Shown: piece after piece, positions 1-8,817 of the stretch
Numbering within the stretch: position 1 is the first letter of the stretch
Layout: every line of letters begins with the position of its first letter
NCBI GenBank assembly: GCA_047620505.1
Contig: JBLHKS010000005.1
Coordinates: forward strand, 38,886 to 102,885
Source: JBLHKS01 sp047620505
GTDB taxonomy: Bacteria; Verrucomicrobiota; Verrucomicrobiia; Verrucomicrobiales; DEV007
DNA length: 64,000 nucleotides
Direction: 5' to 3'
Translations under genes and position numbers: made by a program
Notes under the pieces: generated by a model
Told to the model about the DNA's origin: nothing
What the model saw: the letters and a program-made list of their open reading frames with translations, nothing else
The model's database searches: none

Positions 1-8
1 ATCAGATA

Positions 9-485
9 TTGCGGACAATTCCCGGGCCTCCTCCGCCGAGCGAAACGGTTAAGCCGAAAACCAAGCGCAAACGCGCGATCAAATCAGCAGCTGCTGGCAG
101 CAGTTCGAAGAAACCGCGGATCTGCGTCGATCTGGACGGCGTTCTGGCAAAGTACGACGGCTGGCGAGGAATCGAGGCGTTTGGCGATCCAATTCCGGGT
201 GCCGTCGAGTTTACGCGTCAGCTGAGCGAGTGGGCCGAGGTGATCATTTTCACGGCGCGATGCAACACAGACGGGAGCCGGGTTACGATGAAGAAGCGGG
301 AGGCGCTGGTGCGAGCGTGGCTTGAAAAGCACGATTTTTCCTGGGACGAAGTTTACTGCGGTCATGGAAAACCATACGCGAGCGCTTACATCGATGATCG
401 CGCCGTGAGTTGTCGCCCACAGGCGGACGGCCCAGTGGCGTTCGAAACAGCGGCGAAGCTGGCGGCCATTTTGGCGAATCGTTAG
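9..485 (+). CDS. HAD-like hydrolase family protein (5' end may lie outside window)
   Basis: The product is a HAD-superfamily-like phosphatase or hydrolase of unknown substrate. After a basic, low-complexity N-terminus of about 35 residues comes the motif ICVDLDGVLA (DxDG, nucleophile Asp), then IIFTAR (motif II Thr) near residue 80, and a late acidic pair, YIDDRA, near residue 128. This matches the order of HAD motifs I, II and IV. The first usable codon is a TTG at 9. The frame stays open to the window edge, so the true start may lie upstream. It converges on oppC with only 2 bases between the genes. The family assignment is fairly firm; the substrate is unknown. The N-terminal linker contains one copy of the iterated palindrome, encoding Ser-Ala-Ala-Ala-Gly. 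Confidence 0.7.
   Translation: MRTIPGPPPPSETVKPKTKRKRAIKSAAAGSSSKKPRICVDLDGVLAKYDGWRGIEAFGDPIPGAVEFTRQLSEWAEVIIFTARCNTDGSRVTMKKREALVRAWLEKHDFSWDEVYCGHGKPYASAYIDDRAVSCRPQADGPVAFETAAKLAAILANR
85..96. repeat. Iterated palindrome CAGCAGCTGCTG
   Basis: Exact copy in the HAD-like gene, reading Ser-Ala-Ala-Ala-Gly. Confidence 0.9.
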
Positions 486-487
486 GC

Positions 488-1399
488 TCAATCCTTCGAC
501 GACTTCGGATCCAAAGCGTCGCGCAGGCCGTCTCCAAGGAAGTTCAAGCAGAACAGCGTCGCGCTGAAGAACAGGGCCGGGAAAATCAAAAGACACGGAT
601 CGCTCGACATCCGGTCGGCACCTTCTTTGATCAGCGTGCCCCAGGAACTGTTCGGTGGTTTCACGCCAAGGCCGAGGAAGCTGAGAACCGCTTCGAGCCG
701 CATCACTGCAGGCACCGTCAAAGTCGTGTAAACGATAATCGGGCCGAGCACGTTGGGAACTAAATGCCGGAACATGATTCGACGATGGCTGAAGCCCAGG
801 CTGACTGCGGCCTCGACGAATTCCTGCTTCTTCAGATTGAGAATCTGTCCGCGCGTGATCCGGGCCATCGTAAGCCACTCGACCATGCCGATGGCGATGA
901 AGAGGAGCAGGAGTTCAGCGCCTTCGAACCACTTCCCGAAAAAAGTCGCGAGGATAATCACGATGATCGTGAACGGCAGCGAATAGAGAACGTCGACGAC
1001 TCGCATCATGGCCGTGTCGAGGCGCCCACCGACGTAACCGGCGATCGTTCCGTAGGCCACGCCAATGGTCATCGAAACAACCGTAGCGATGAATCCGACC
1101 GCGAGCGAAATTCGTCCGCCATGAAGAATTCGCGAGAAAATATCACGGCCGAGGTGCTCGGAGCCGAACCAGTAAGTTCCGCTCGGCCCTTGAGAACGGG
1201 CATCGAGATTGATCTTATCCGGGTCCGTCGCGATGAACGGTCCGAAGATGCAAAGCAGGACGATGCCGATGAAAACCCAGAGACAAATCATTGCCAACTT
1301 GTTCTGACGCAGCCGCAACCACGCGTCACGACCGAGCGAGCTTCCTTCCTCCACTTCTTCGAGAGCGGGCACCTGAACGGATTTGGATTCAGTCGCCAT
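488..1399 (-). CDS. oppC: Oligopeptide/dipeptide ABC transporter permease, OppC type
   Basis: This is an inner-membrane permease of a peptide-type ABC importer (OppC/DppC, BPD_transp_1 family), 303 residues, which is normal for the family. A cytoplasmic N-terminus of about 35 residues is followed by a first membrane helix at about 36-56, a periplasmic loop with the typical 'GTYWFGSEHLGRD' segment, and five further helices. The EAA loop, which contacts the ATPase, reads EFVEAAVSLGFSHRR. It starts 3 bases after the oppB stop, so the two are co-transcribed and should form the heterodimeric channel. No oppA, oppD or oppF gene is in the window, so the substrate cannot be inferred. Confidence 0.93.
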   Translation of the reverse strand: MATESKSVQVPALEEVEEGSSLGRDAWLRLRQNKLAMICLWVFIGIVLLCIFGPFIATDPDKINLDARSQGPSGTYWFGSEHLGRDIFSRILHGGRISLAVGFIATVVSMTIGVAYGTIAGYVGGRLDTAMMRVVDVLYSLPFTIIVIILATFFGKWFEGAELLLLFIAIGMVEWLTMARITRGQILNLKKQEFVEAAVSLGFSHRRIMFRHLVPNVLGPIIVYTTLTVPAVMRLEAVLSFLGLGVKPPNSSWGTLIKEGADRMSSDPCLLIFPALFFSATLFCLNFLGDGLRDALDPKSSKD

Positions 1400-1402
1400 C
1401 GG

Positions 1403-2344
1403 TCAGTTGAGATCGGGTTGCTCGGCTCCGCGAAGCCGTGGGTTCAGCGCCATCTGCGCGAGATCGACGAGGAAATTCATCGTGAGAATCAAAGCTCCGT
1501 AAGTCAGGACCGTGCCCATCAAAAGAGGGTCATCGCGGTTGGTTGCGGCGTTGATGAAAACGCGGCCGAGCCCTGGCAGCGCGAAAATCGTCTCAACGAC
1601 AAACGAACCGCCGATCAAGCCGGCGACGGCCGGGCCCATGAAACTGAGAGCTGGTTGCAGGCCGCCTTTGAGCCCATGGAAAACGAGAATTCGCCACTCG
1701 GGCAGCCCCTTGGCGCGCGCCGTTCGAATGTAATCCTGGTTGAGCGTTTCGAGCATGCCGCCCCGCGTCAGTCGGGCAAAATAGCCAGTGTAGAACAATC
1801 CAAGCGTTAGCGATGGCAGAAACCAGTCGGTTAGCGGATTCCACCAGCCAGCAGTGGGCCCGATGTTCAGGTGGATTGCGAAAAGTGTCGCCAGAATGGG
1901 CCCGATGACGAACGACGGCAGGCAGATTCCGACCAAAGCAATCGACATCAATGAGTAGTCGACGGCTGTGTTTTTCCTGGCGGCTGAGATCAAGCCAAGC
2001 GGAATCCCGAGGACGAGCGCGATCAAAAGTCCGCCCAAACCGATTACCATCGAGACCGGCAAGCTGCCGAAAATGATCTCGTTGACGGTGTAGCCGGAAT
2101 TCTTAAGAGAGGGGACGTCCTGGAATCCTGTGACAAATTTCGCGTAGTAGCGGCCGAGCTGCTCGTACCACTCGCGGTCAAGCCAGTAGGCCTCCTTCAT
2201 TGCCTCGACGGCGTGTTCCGGAATCGCCTTTTCGTCTGTAAACGGACTGCCAGGAGCGATCCGCATCAGAAAGAACGTGATCGTCAGGATGCAAAGCAAC
2301 ACGACGATCGACTGGATGAACCGGCTGGCGACAAACTTAAGCAT
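1403..2344 (-). CDS. oppB: Oligopeptide/dipeptide ABC transporter permease, OppB type
   Basis: This is the partner permease of OppC. It has an N-terminal membrane helix (residues 8-28, ending in the family signature FFLMRIAPGSPF), a long periplasmic loop, then the transmembrane permease domain. The EAA-like loop reads DYIRTARAKGLPEWR. The length of 313 residues is typical. The ATG at 2342-2344 (complement) is the first codon of the conserved N-terminus, so the start is secure. It is first of a two-gene unit with oppC. The ATPase and binding-protein genes must be encoded elsewhere, or this is a reduced locus. Confidence 0.93.
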   Translation of the reverse strand: MLKFVASRFIQSIVVLLCILTITFFLMRIAPGSPFTDEKAIPEHAVEAMKEAYWLDREWYEQLGRYYAKFVTGFQDVPSLKNSGYTVNEIIFGSLPVSMVIGLGGLLIALVLGIPLGLISAARKNTAVDYSLMSIALVGICLPSFVIGPILATLFAIHLNIGPTAGWWNPLTDWFLPSLTLGLFYTGYFARLTRGGMLETLNQDYIRTARAKGLPEWRILVFHGLKGGLQPALSFMGPAVAGLIGGSFVVETIFALPGLGRVFINAATNRDDPLLMGTVLTYGALILTMNFLVDLAQMALNPRLRGAEQPDLN

Positions 2345-2373
2345 GCGCGGAAGTGGCGGCGACTTGGGCGAAA

Positions 2374-2856
2374 TCAGACGTCGAGACCAATCGCGTCATT
2401 GAGGCGAGCTTCGCCGGTAATCTGAATTCCGGTCAGCGTCGCCCCGGTAAAGTTGGCAGCGACGAAATCGATGTTTGCGCAGATCGCGTTCGAGAGATTG
2501 GCATTGATAAAAGTCGCTCCCGAGCAGTCGGCGTCGCTGAGGTCTGCTCCGGAAAGATTCGCGCCGTCGAGCGTCACTCCGCTGAGATCCGCTCCGCGAA
2601 AATTCGCGCCCTGGAGGTTCGTTCCTTCGAATCGCGCGCCGCTGAAATCCGCGCCAGAAAAGTTCGCGCCGGAAAAATCGGCGTTGATAAATCGGGTACC
2701 GATGAAGTGGCCTTTGGTTAGATCCAGACCGGGATAAGCCTTGTCTGAGAGGTCTCGGCCCGTCTTATCCAACTTAGTTCCACTGGCACCATCAGAGGCA
2801 AGCCACTCGGCGTGGGCCGCCAGTTCATCGTCTGAGATTTCTCGGAAAGTCGACAT
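2374..2856 (-). CDS. Pentapeptide-repeat protein
   Basis: The 160-residue protein has an acidic N-terminal 40 residues followed by about 20 tandem pentapeptides of the A(D/N)LSG class, for example FSGADFSGARF and LQGANFRGADL, between about residues 48 and 150. Such repeats fold into a right-handed quadrilateral beta-helix. Members can mimic DNA (Qnr/MfpA) or act as scaffolds; nothing here distinguishes these roles. No signal peptide or membrane segment is visible, so it is probably cytoplasmic. It lies 29 bases upstream of oppB on the same strand and could be co-transcribed with it. Confidence 0.85.
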   Translation of the reverse strand: MSTFREISDDELAAHAEWLASDGASGTKLDKTGRDLSDKAYPGLDLTKGHFIGTRFINADFSGANFSGADFSGARFEGTNLQGANFRGADLSGVTLDGANLSGADLSDADCSGATFINANLSNAICANIDFVAANFTGATLTGIQITGEARLNDAIGLDV

Positions 2857-2922
2857 AATAAAATCAGGCTAGCGCAGCCGATTTGAATTACAACAACCAA
2901 CCGCGATCGGGAAAAATGACCC

Positions 2923-2934
2923 CAGCAGCTGCTG
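2923..2934. repeat. Iterated palindrome CAGCAGCTGCTG
   Basis: Exact copy in the 104-base spacer between the GTPase operon end and the pentapeptide-repeat gene; intergenic. Confidence 0.9.
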
Positions 2935-2960
2935 GCACGGCTCGAGCGAAACGTCTTTCG

Positions 2961-4232
2961 CTAATGCCGTTCAAGCGGTGTCGCGAGCGCTCGGAGAAGC
3001 TCGTTGAAACTGCCAAAATCAGAAAACGCCCGATACCGGACTTCAAGCTTCTTCAAAGTCTCGATGCGCTCACCCCAGGGAGCGTCCTCCCAATCGGTTG
3101 GGCCGAGATTCGGGAAAGGTGGGTTGCTGCTGAACAGCACTGAGGTGAATCTCAAAACTGCTCGCAGGCGTTCGTTGTCCTTTGGCGTTAGGAAATTGAT
3201 CTCTTTAGAAGGAGCCAGAATCTGTAGTTTGTTCGATGCCGACTCAAGCTCTCCGCTGACGAGATTGGCCGCGGCGTAAGTCTGGATCGCTTCGGTCCAC
3301 GCCTGAATCACAGCACGAGGCGGGTAGACGCCGGAGTCGGCCGGAGTGAGGCCGGCCTGTTTGCATGCGATGGAGAAATCGAAAAGCTCTTCGAAAACCG
3401 GATCATTAATTCGGTTTGAAATGAACTGCCGAGACAGCGCCAACGTCGAAATCTCGGAAGCCGCCAGCTCTTCGGCTGTGCTTAGCAAGCCGGCCGCGTC
3501 AAACTCAAGATCGGCGATCGAGACAACCTCGGTCACCGAAATTTCTGGATGAAACTCGCGGTGGAGCGCCTTGAGAAAATCCGCTCGCGCCTGGCCAGGA
3601 TTTTGATTCGCCTGGTAAAGTTTTTCCCAACCGGAATCCTCGAAAATCGCCACAGCGGATTTCTCGACGCTCGGCTCCGAGTTCGACGAAGAGTTGAGCA
3701 CAGGCCCCCCGACTCGAACCAAAAGGATCCCAGCCGCCACGCCGATCAAAATGCCTAACGCAGGTTTCACGAACTTCTTGACCGAGCGGATCGCTGCGAC
3801 TTTCGGCTGCAACTCTTCCAACCGTTCCAACGTTTCGGATTCGAGATTTCGAATCGCCGGACCGGTTCTCACTAAGCTCGTCTGCCCGCGGTCGGATTCG
3901 ATCGTCTGGCCTGACATTGGCTCAAGTTTACCAAGAAGCTCGCTTAGAATCTCGCGAATCTCGCTTGCTGATTGCATCGCATCCCGGGTAAGCCCGCAAA
4001 GAATCAGAAACTCCTGCCCGGTCCTGCTGCTGTCTCGAACTTGCTCCGCTTCTGCCGCGACAGCGACGTAGTTTCGTCCAACCAACTTCAATCCATCTGA
4101 GAGTTGATTCCGCGCCTGAGTCGTTACCTTTGAGATCGCAGATTCAGAGCAACGCGAAGCATCAGCAACGAACCAGCAAGCTCCGTCGGGGCCTCGCGGC
4201 GTGTCCAAAATCAGATAGGGTTTTCCTCGCAT
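2961..4232 (-). CDS. Membrane-anchored protein of unknown function, third gene of GTPase operon
   Basis: I do not recognise this family. The reading frame is open back to 4316, but the ATG at 4232 is the more likely start. It lies 13 bases past the stop of the GTPase gene, and the following MRGKPYLILDTPRG looks like a natural N-terminus. It predicts about 423 residues: a cytoplasmic N-terminal domain of about 155 residues (predicted alpha/beta, with 'FLILCGLTRD'), one membrane helix near residues 160-180 (ALGILIGVAAGILLV), and a C-terminal domain of about 240 mostly helical residues outside the membrane. It is probably a structural partner of the GTPase encoded just upstream. Confidence 0.75.
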   Translation of the reverse strand: MRGKPYLILDTPRGPDGACWFVADASRCSESAISKVTTQARNQLSDGLKLVGRNYVAVAAEAEQVRDSSRTGQEFLILCGLTRDAMQSASEIREILSELLGKLEPMSGQTIESDRGQTSLVRTGPAIRNLESETLERLEELQPKVAAIRSVKKFVKPALGILIGVAAGILLVRVGGPVLNSSSNSEPSVEKSAVAIFEDSGWEKLYQANQNPGQARADFLKALHREFHPEISVTEVVSIADLEFDAAGLLSTAEELAASEISTLALSRQFISNRINDPVFEELFDFSIACKQAGLTPADSGVYPPRAVIQAWTEAIQTYAAANLVSGELESASNKLQILAPSKEINFLTPKDNERLRAVLRFTSVLFSSNPPFPNLGPTDWEDAPWGERIETLKKLEVRYRAFSDFGSFNELLRALATPLERH

Positions 4233-4245
4233 TCGCGTCTGAGTT

Positions 4246-6930
4246 TTAGCTTCCGGGAGAAGCGGGCCAGGGCTCGAGCGCGGGAGCCGCAAAGTCAATC
4301 CAGCCTCCTTGGCCATCGCTCACCTGAACCAGCAGAGTCACCTTGCTTCCATCCTCGCCGCCACCGCTTGCACCTTTCAGCGTCACCACATGGCCGTCGC
4401 GTTTCCAGGAATCCAGCGACTGACGAACTAACGCTTCGCCAAACGAACCGCCTCCCAGGTTCTTTGATCGGTCGTTTCTGACTTCGACCGTTAACGAAAG
4501 TGGATCGGTCGCTTTCGTCTTCATTTTGATCGAAATTGCAGGAACGCGTGTTGCGCTCTGAGCGAATGATTTGCTGCCGTGCATCTTCGCCAATTCAATC
4601 GAGCCGCTGTGCAAAACTCCCGAACTCAAAGTGACGACGCCTTCGATATCGGACCACCAGCCTTTAGTTTCGGCCGGCCAGATGAGTCTAGAAACGTGGA
4701 GCCGATATTCGTGAACGGAGTTGATCTGCAAAAGATAATCGCGGTGTGCGCTGGCGACTTCCTGCATCACCATCGGCACTCCCTGATCCTTGGAATCCAA
4801 GTATTCGGTCACGTGCCGCAAACTATCGGGATTCGCGCGGACTGCATTCCAAAGATACTGACCTCCGGCCCAGAGGACGCTTGTTCGCTCGGTTCGCGCG
4901 TTTGCCAGACTATCGGTGGGCAAAAGATCGAAGAAACGATCGTCGGTGCCCTTACCAAGAAACTCATCAAGGTAAGCCACGCCGTCCTGCCAGCCACTCC
5001 CCCGCCCCAGCAGCTGCTGAACGCGAACCCTCAACCTTTCCTGAACCCGCTGCTCAAAATCACTGCGAAGATCGTCATACTGAGGGTCGCTCAGATCAGT
5101 CAAGAGCATCACGCCTGCCGAAACGACATCGCCAGACGTCATGTGATCTTTGTACTGCCGACGGTGAACGTCCGACTCGACGCTCGCGTTGTAGCTCGTT
5201 TCAAGCGATGAAATTTCCTGCGAAAGAAGCGCCTTTTCCTCATCCAGATCGGCGCTGTTGAGTTCGGCGGTTTTCTCAGCCAGATTGTTGACCTGCGTGC
5301 TGAGATCTCGAATTTCTCCCGCCAGTTCCGGGCTGGTTTGATTCGCTTCGAACTTCGCCGCGAGGACCGTCAATTCTCGTCGGTGCTCTTCGAGCTCGGC
5401 GATCACATTTCGGATCGTTTCGTGGCGTTCAGCAGTGAGAACGATCGTTTCGGCCTTTTCTCTTTCGCGGCAGAGATAACAATCTGGAAATTTTTCGCCT
5501 CGCCCAACGTAAGCGATCGCGAGTGCGATTCGGTTAGGGTCAGCTTCCTCCAATCGCTCGATTTCACTCCAGCTTTTCTCGTCTTCCTTCAGCAGCGCGC
5601 TCAGTTGATCTCGTTCGGCCTGATCACGCGAAAGGTATTTTCCGCTGTAAACAAAATGCTGCCAGGGTTTGGCGTAAATGTAGCGCTGATACCATTTGTG
5701 AGCATCGACCCAAGCCGGCTGAGCCGCCGAATTGTCCAAGGCGGCTCGCGACTTGCGATGGGAATTGAAATCAAAGGCGGCTTCGCCCAACAGGGCACCG
5801 GCAAGCAGAGCACAGATCAATGTCAGGGTCTGCAAAGCTCGCCATTTTCTCAACCGCCGACTCACGCCAGTCGCCCGATTCTTGAACTCAGAGCCGTCCG
5901 AAATTCGCGCAGCAACACGCTTAGCATCCTTTCGCAGCCGTCTGGTTTTGAGCGGCCTGAGGGGCAGAAGCCAACTCTTCCCCCTGCGCTCCAACTCTTC
6001 GACATCAAGCGCGTTGCGCCGCTGAATCAACCAGATAAACGGATCCTCCATTCCGAAAGATTGCAGGACTTCAATGTTAACCGGCTTCTCGACGGTGTTG
6101 CCGGTTGTCGGATCCGTGTCGGATCTGGAAGGACCAAAAGCGCTGACTGGAAACAGTTCGCAATGGTTGTTCGTGGCCGGGAGAAGTTCGTTGTAAAGCG
6201 TTCGGTGCGGCGGAAGCGCGCCAGCAGCTGCTGGCTCAGGATGCGGCTTTCCATCCAGGAAGGCCCGGACGCGATCTTGCTCAGCCGACATCGCTCCCAT
6301 CCCGTGCCCCGCTGAATCTGACCTGTCCCACTTGTTAACCCACAAGATCATCGGGACGACTTGCTCGTTATCACGCTCGCGTTGTTCCTCCCGGAGTTTC
6401 GCAAACGCCCCACGCAAGCTGTGCAATTCCTTCGCCTTCTCATCGACCGTATCGCGATTTCGAGGGTACTCAGCCACGATCAGCAGGCCGTCCATTTCGG
6501 CGAGACTCTCGCGTAGTTTTTCCGCCAACTCCGCATCGGAACTCTCCGCCTGCATCAGCTCGCCAGAGTAGTCTATCAGCTCAACAAAATGCTCCTGGCC
6601 TACCCCGTCCGGCCCACCTGAACTGGTTATTTTGTATCGCAGTGCGAGGCGTTGATCGATGATCGGGTTCTGCTCTGGGACATCGCCGTCAGCGAGCCGC
6701 CGCTTCTGTTCTGTGATCCAGCGGTAGCCGTGGCGCAGCCCCAAGTCGCCGAATCGCGGAGGAGGCAAAAGGGTAGCCGAAAGGTCATCCGGATGAGGCA
6801 CTCGGGGCATTCCCAGCGCCGTGAGAATGCACGTTTTGCCGGACGAGCTTCCGCCGCAGATCCCAAACCGATAGTACCGCGAATCTCTTCTCGGATTCTT
6901 CTTCGCTCGCTTCTCCGTATTCTTTTTCAT
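4246..6930 (-). CDS. Large membrane-anchored P-loop GTPase
   Basis: The 894-residue protein has all the hallmarks of a GTPase near its N-terminus: G1 GGSSSGKT (26-33), a G3-like DYSGE (120-124), G4 NKWD (199-202) and a G5-like VSAFG (262-266). A membrane helix follows at about 364-385, then about 500 residues rich in predicted coiled coil (400-620) and a C-terminal beta-rich region. The frame extends to 7083, but MKKNTEKRAKK at 6930, 10 bases after the upstream stop, is the better start. The layout recalls the GTPases of predicted NTP-dependent conflict or polarity systems (double-GTPase type), but this is inference. It carries two iterated palindromes. Confidence 0.8.
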   Translation of the reverse strand: MKKNTEKRAKKNPRRDSRYYRFGICGGSSSGKTCILTALGMPRVPHPDDLSATLLPPPRFGDLGLRHGYRWITEQKRRLADGDVPEQNPIIDQRLALRYKITSSGGPDGVGQEHFVELIDYSGELMQAESSDAELAEKLRESLAEMDGLLIVAEYPRNRDTVDEKAKELHSLRGAFAKLREEQRERDNEQVVPMILWVNKWDRSDSAGHGMGAMSAEQDRVRAFLDGKPHPEPAAAGALPPHRTLYNELLPATNNHCELFPVSAFGPSRSDTDPTTGNTVEKPVNIEVLQSFGMEDPFIWLIQRRNALDVEELERRGKSWLLPLRPLKTRRLRKDAKRVAARISDGSEFKNRATGVSRRLRKWRALQTLTLICALLAGALLGEAAFDFNSHRKSRAALDNSAAQPAWVDAHKWYQRYIYAKPWQHFVYSGKYLSRDQAERDQLSALLKEDEKSWSEIERLEEADPNRIALAIAYVGRGEKFPDCYLCREREKAETIVLTAERHETIRNVIAELEEHRRELTVLAAKFEANQTSPELAGEIRDLSTQVNNLAEKTAELNSADLDEEKALLSQEISSLETSYNASVESDVHRRQYKDHMTSGDVVSAGVMLLTDLSDPQYDDLRSDFEQRVQERLRVRVQQLLGRGSGWQDGVAYLDEFLGKGTDDRFFDLLPTDSLANARTERTSVLWAGGQYLWNAVRANPDSLRHVTEYLDSKDQGVPMVMQEVASAHRDYLLQINSVHEYRLHVSRLIWPAETKGWWSDIEGVVTLSSGVLHSGSIELAKMHGSKSFAQSATRVPAISIKMKTKATDPLSLTVEVRNDRSKNLGGGSFGEALVRQSLDSWKRDGHVVTLKGASGGGEDGSKVTLLVQVSDGQGGWIDFAAPALEPWPASPGS
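5008..5019. repeat. Iterated palindrome CAGCAGCTGCTG
   Basis: Exact copy in the GTPase gene, Gln-Gln-Leu-Leu frame. Confidence 0.9.
6222..6233. repeat. Iterated palindrome CAGCAGCTGCTG
   Basis: Exact copy in the GTPase gene, Ala-Ala-Ala-Gly frame. Confidence 0.9.
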
Positions 6931-6940
6931 ACGCGATCCG

Positions 6941-8746
6941 CTAATTTTCGTAGTTCGCCAGCAACCACCAGGCAGCCAGATTCTGCTGCCAGAGCAGCTT
7001 GTTTTTCGGCATTCGTTGAGCGGTCTGGCCGGTTTTCCAGACGGCAACCCTGAGAAACTCGGTTGCCCCAGGTTGATCCTCAAAAGCCGCGATGACCCAG
7101 CCGGAATCGTCCTTCATTCGGAGTTGGACGCCCAAATCGTCCAGCTTTCGAATGCATTCCCCCAACGCCGCCTGCCCTTGGTCCTGTCCAAATCGAAGTG
7201 CCAGTCGAACCATCCGTGTGACGTCAGAATCGACGTCGAGCGTGGCCACCCCCTGATACTCAAGCGAGAGAATTCCGTAAACCGCGAGCCTCGGAGCGTC
7301 CGCCAACTCACCGGTCTTCGCCCCGACATAATCGATCGCACCTTTCGTCAGCGCCTTACCTGCTTTCTTCGAATATTTGATCGCAAACTCCTTCACCGTC
7401 GACTCCTGGCCCATCGTATAAATCGCGACGATGTCCTTAATTACGTTCTTCCCGTCTTCGCCCCAAGTCAGTTGACGATCTGAGTACAATTTGTTAATCG
7501 CGTTGACCACGCCGTAACCTGGGACGTCTTTGAAATACTTCAGATCGTCGGTTCCGCTGACGTGAAGCCGCAAATCGCCGCCTTCTTCAAACGCGTTCCA
7601 TTCAGCAAGCTTCGCGAACGCAGCCGTGGAATCTTTATCCCAGGTATCGTTCAACCGCTTGCAACCCTCCGCTAGATTCTGATTGCTGAGCTCTCCACGG
7701 GAAAGCAGCAACTGGAATTGCGAGTCGCTGCCGAAATGGTCTAACGCCGTATAAACTTCCGAGTTACCCATCAAAAGCAGATCGATCAATCGCTGCTTGA
7801 CCAAGTCGTCAGGCGGATTCTCAAACAAAACTCTCGCGGCCAGCTCGCCCGCGTGAAAAAACAAATCTTCCGCGTCATACAGTTCCATCAAATCCCACAA
7901 AAGCGGTTCCTGTCCATAACAATGCCACAACGGCATCCTTCCTCCTCCGTTAGTTTCGATATGCTTTTCAGCCAGGCCGATGCACTTCTTAAATCTCGGC
8001 CAGGTTCCATCTTCGATCAGAAATCCACTCCTGAACTCTTCGTCATTGAGCTTCGCCCTAACAATGGAGTTCGCTTCGAGAAGAAACTGAACCATCGAAG
8101 GGAAATCTGACTCTTCTTCCACGCTGTCGAGCGCGTCCGTGATCCAAGCAATGTAGGTTTCGTTCACCGCCGGCGATTGGTCGTAGAGAAAGATCGTATC
8201 GATCGGCCAAGTCGGACAAACCTCCAAAAGCAACGCGATACTTTCCCAATGTTGCTCGAGCGCCCGCGCCCATTGGCTCAGCGCAGTTGGTTCGGCGTAC
8301 TTCGCGCACGAACTCAAAAGACGTTGCTGATCTTCGGCGCGGCGGGGAGACAAAATGCCTTTCGCCAAAGCCTCACGAGAGTCGACGTGGGTCATTTCCA
8401 GCAGCGCGATGCTGGCCGGATATTCATCAATCAATTCCCGGGTTTTGGCCGTCATCTGGATCTTTGCGAGCCGCTCCAGCCTAGCCTCATCTTCTAGAAG
8501 CCAACGTGCGGATGGGTCGAGCGCGTCTGCAACCGCCATCACCGATTCGTACTTCCAATCGGTCATCGCCTTCAATTTTTCGCGAAGATTCTTCGCAAGG
8601 ATCTCAGCTGAAGGACCCGGCACGGACTCCTTCTCTGCAGGGCTCGTGCCTGCCGATTTTGCGGTTTGATCATCCGATTCGCCTCGAAGAAAGAACCAGG
8701 TGATCGTGGCGCTCACGACCAGAGTTAGCAGAATAAGCCGTATCAT
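6941..8746 (-). CDS. Unknown membrane-anchored helical protein, first gene of GTPase operon
   Basis: I do not recognise this family. It has 601 residues and an uncleaved-looking N-terminal anchor (about residues 2-20, ILLTLVVSATITWFFL), then a long, predicted all-helical domain without obvious catalytic motifs. By the positive-inside rule (MIR at the N-terminus, acidic after the helix) the bulk should lie outside the cytoplasm. The stop is 10 bases before the GTPase start, so the two are translationally close and should be one operon with the next gene at 2961-4232. All three products have one membrane anchor and large soluble domains, suggesting a membrane complex. Confidence 0.75.
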   Translation of the reverse strand: MIRLILLTLVVSATITWFFLRGESDDQTAKSAGTSPAEKESVPGPSAEILAKNLREKLKAMTDWKYESVMAVADALDPSARWLLEDEARLERLAKIQMTAKTRELIDEYPASIALLEMTHVDSREALAKGILSPRRAEDQQRLLSSCAKYAEPTALSQWARALEQHWESIALLLEVCPTWPIDTIFLYDQSPAVNETYIAWITDALDSVEEESDFPSMVQFLLEANSIVRAKLNDEEFRSGFLIEDGTWPRFKKCIGLAEKHIETNGGGRMPLWHCYGQEPLLWDLMELYDAEDLFFHAGELAARVLFENPPDDLVKQRLIDLLLMGNSEVYTALDHFGSDSQFQLLLSRGELSNQNLAEGCKRLNDTWDKDSTAAFAKLAEWNAFEEGGDLRLHVSGTDDLKYFKDVPGYGVVNAINKLYSDRQLTWGEDGKNVIKDIVAIYTMGQESTVKEFAIKYSKKAGKALTKGAIDYVGAKTGELADAPRLAVYGILSLEYQGVATLDVDSDVTRMVRLALRFGQDQGQAALGECIRKLDDLGVQLRMKDDSGWVIAAFEDQPGATEFLRVAVWKTGQTAQRMPKNKLLWQQNLAAWWLLANYEN

Positions 8747-8817
8747 GGTGATCCGAAATTTGTCTCAGCGAGCCCGTTACTCACAGCGGGAGAAGTTCGA
8801 CTTTTTTGAGGGCGAAG

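Noticed and set aside
764..1810. Long plus-strand open frame of 348 codons opposite oppC and oppB
   Set aside because: It is rich in Arg, Glu and Asp without hydrophobic core pattern and lies antisense to two well-conserved permeases; such frames are common in high-GC DNA. The same applies to 10667-12151 and 42249-43676.
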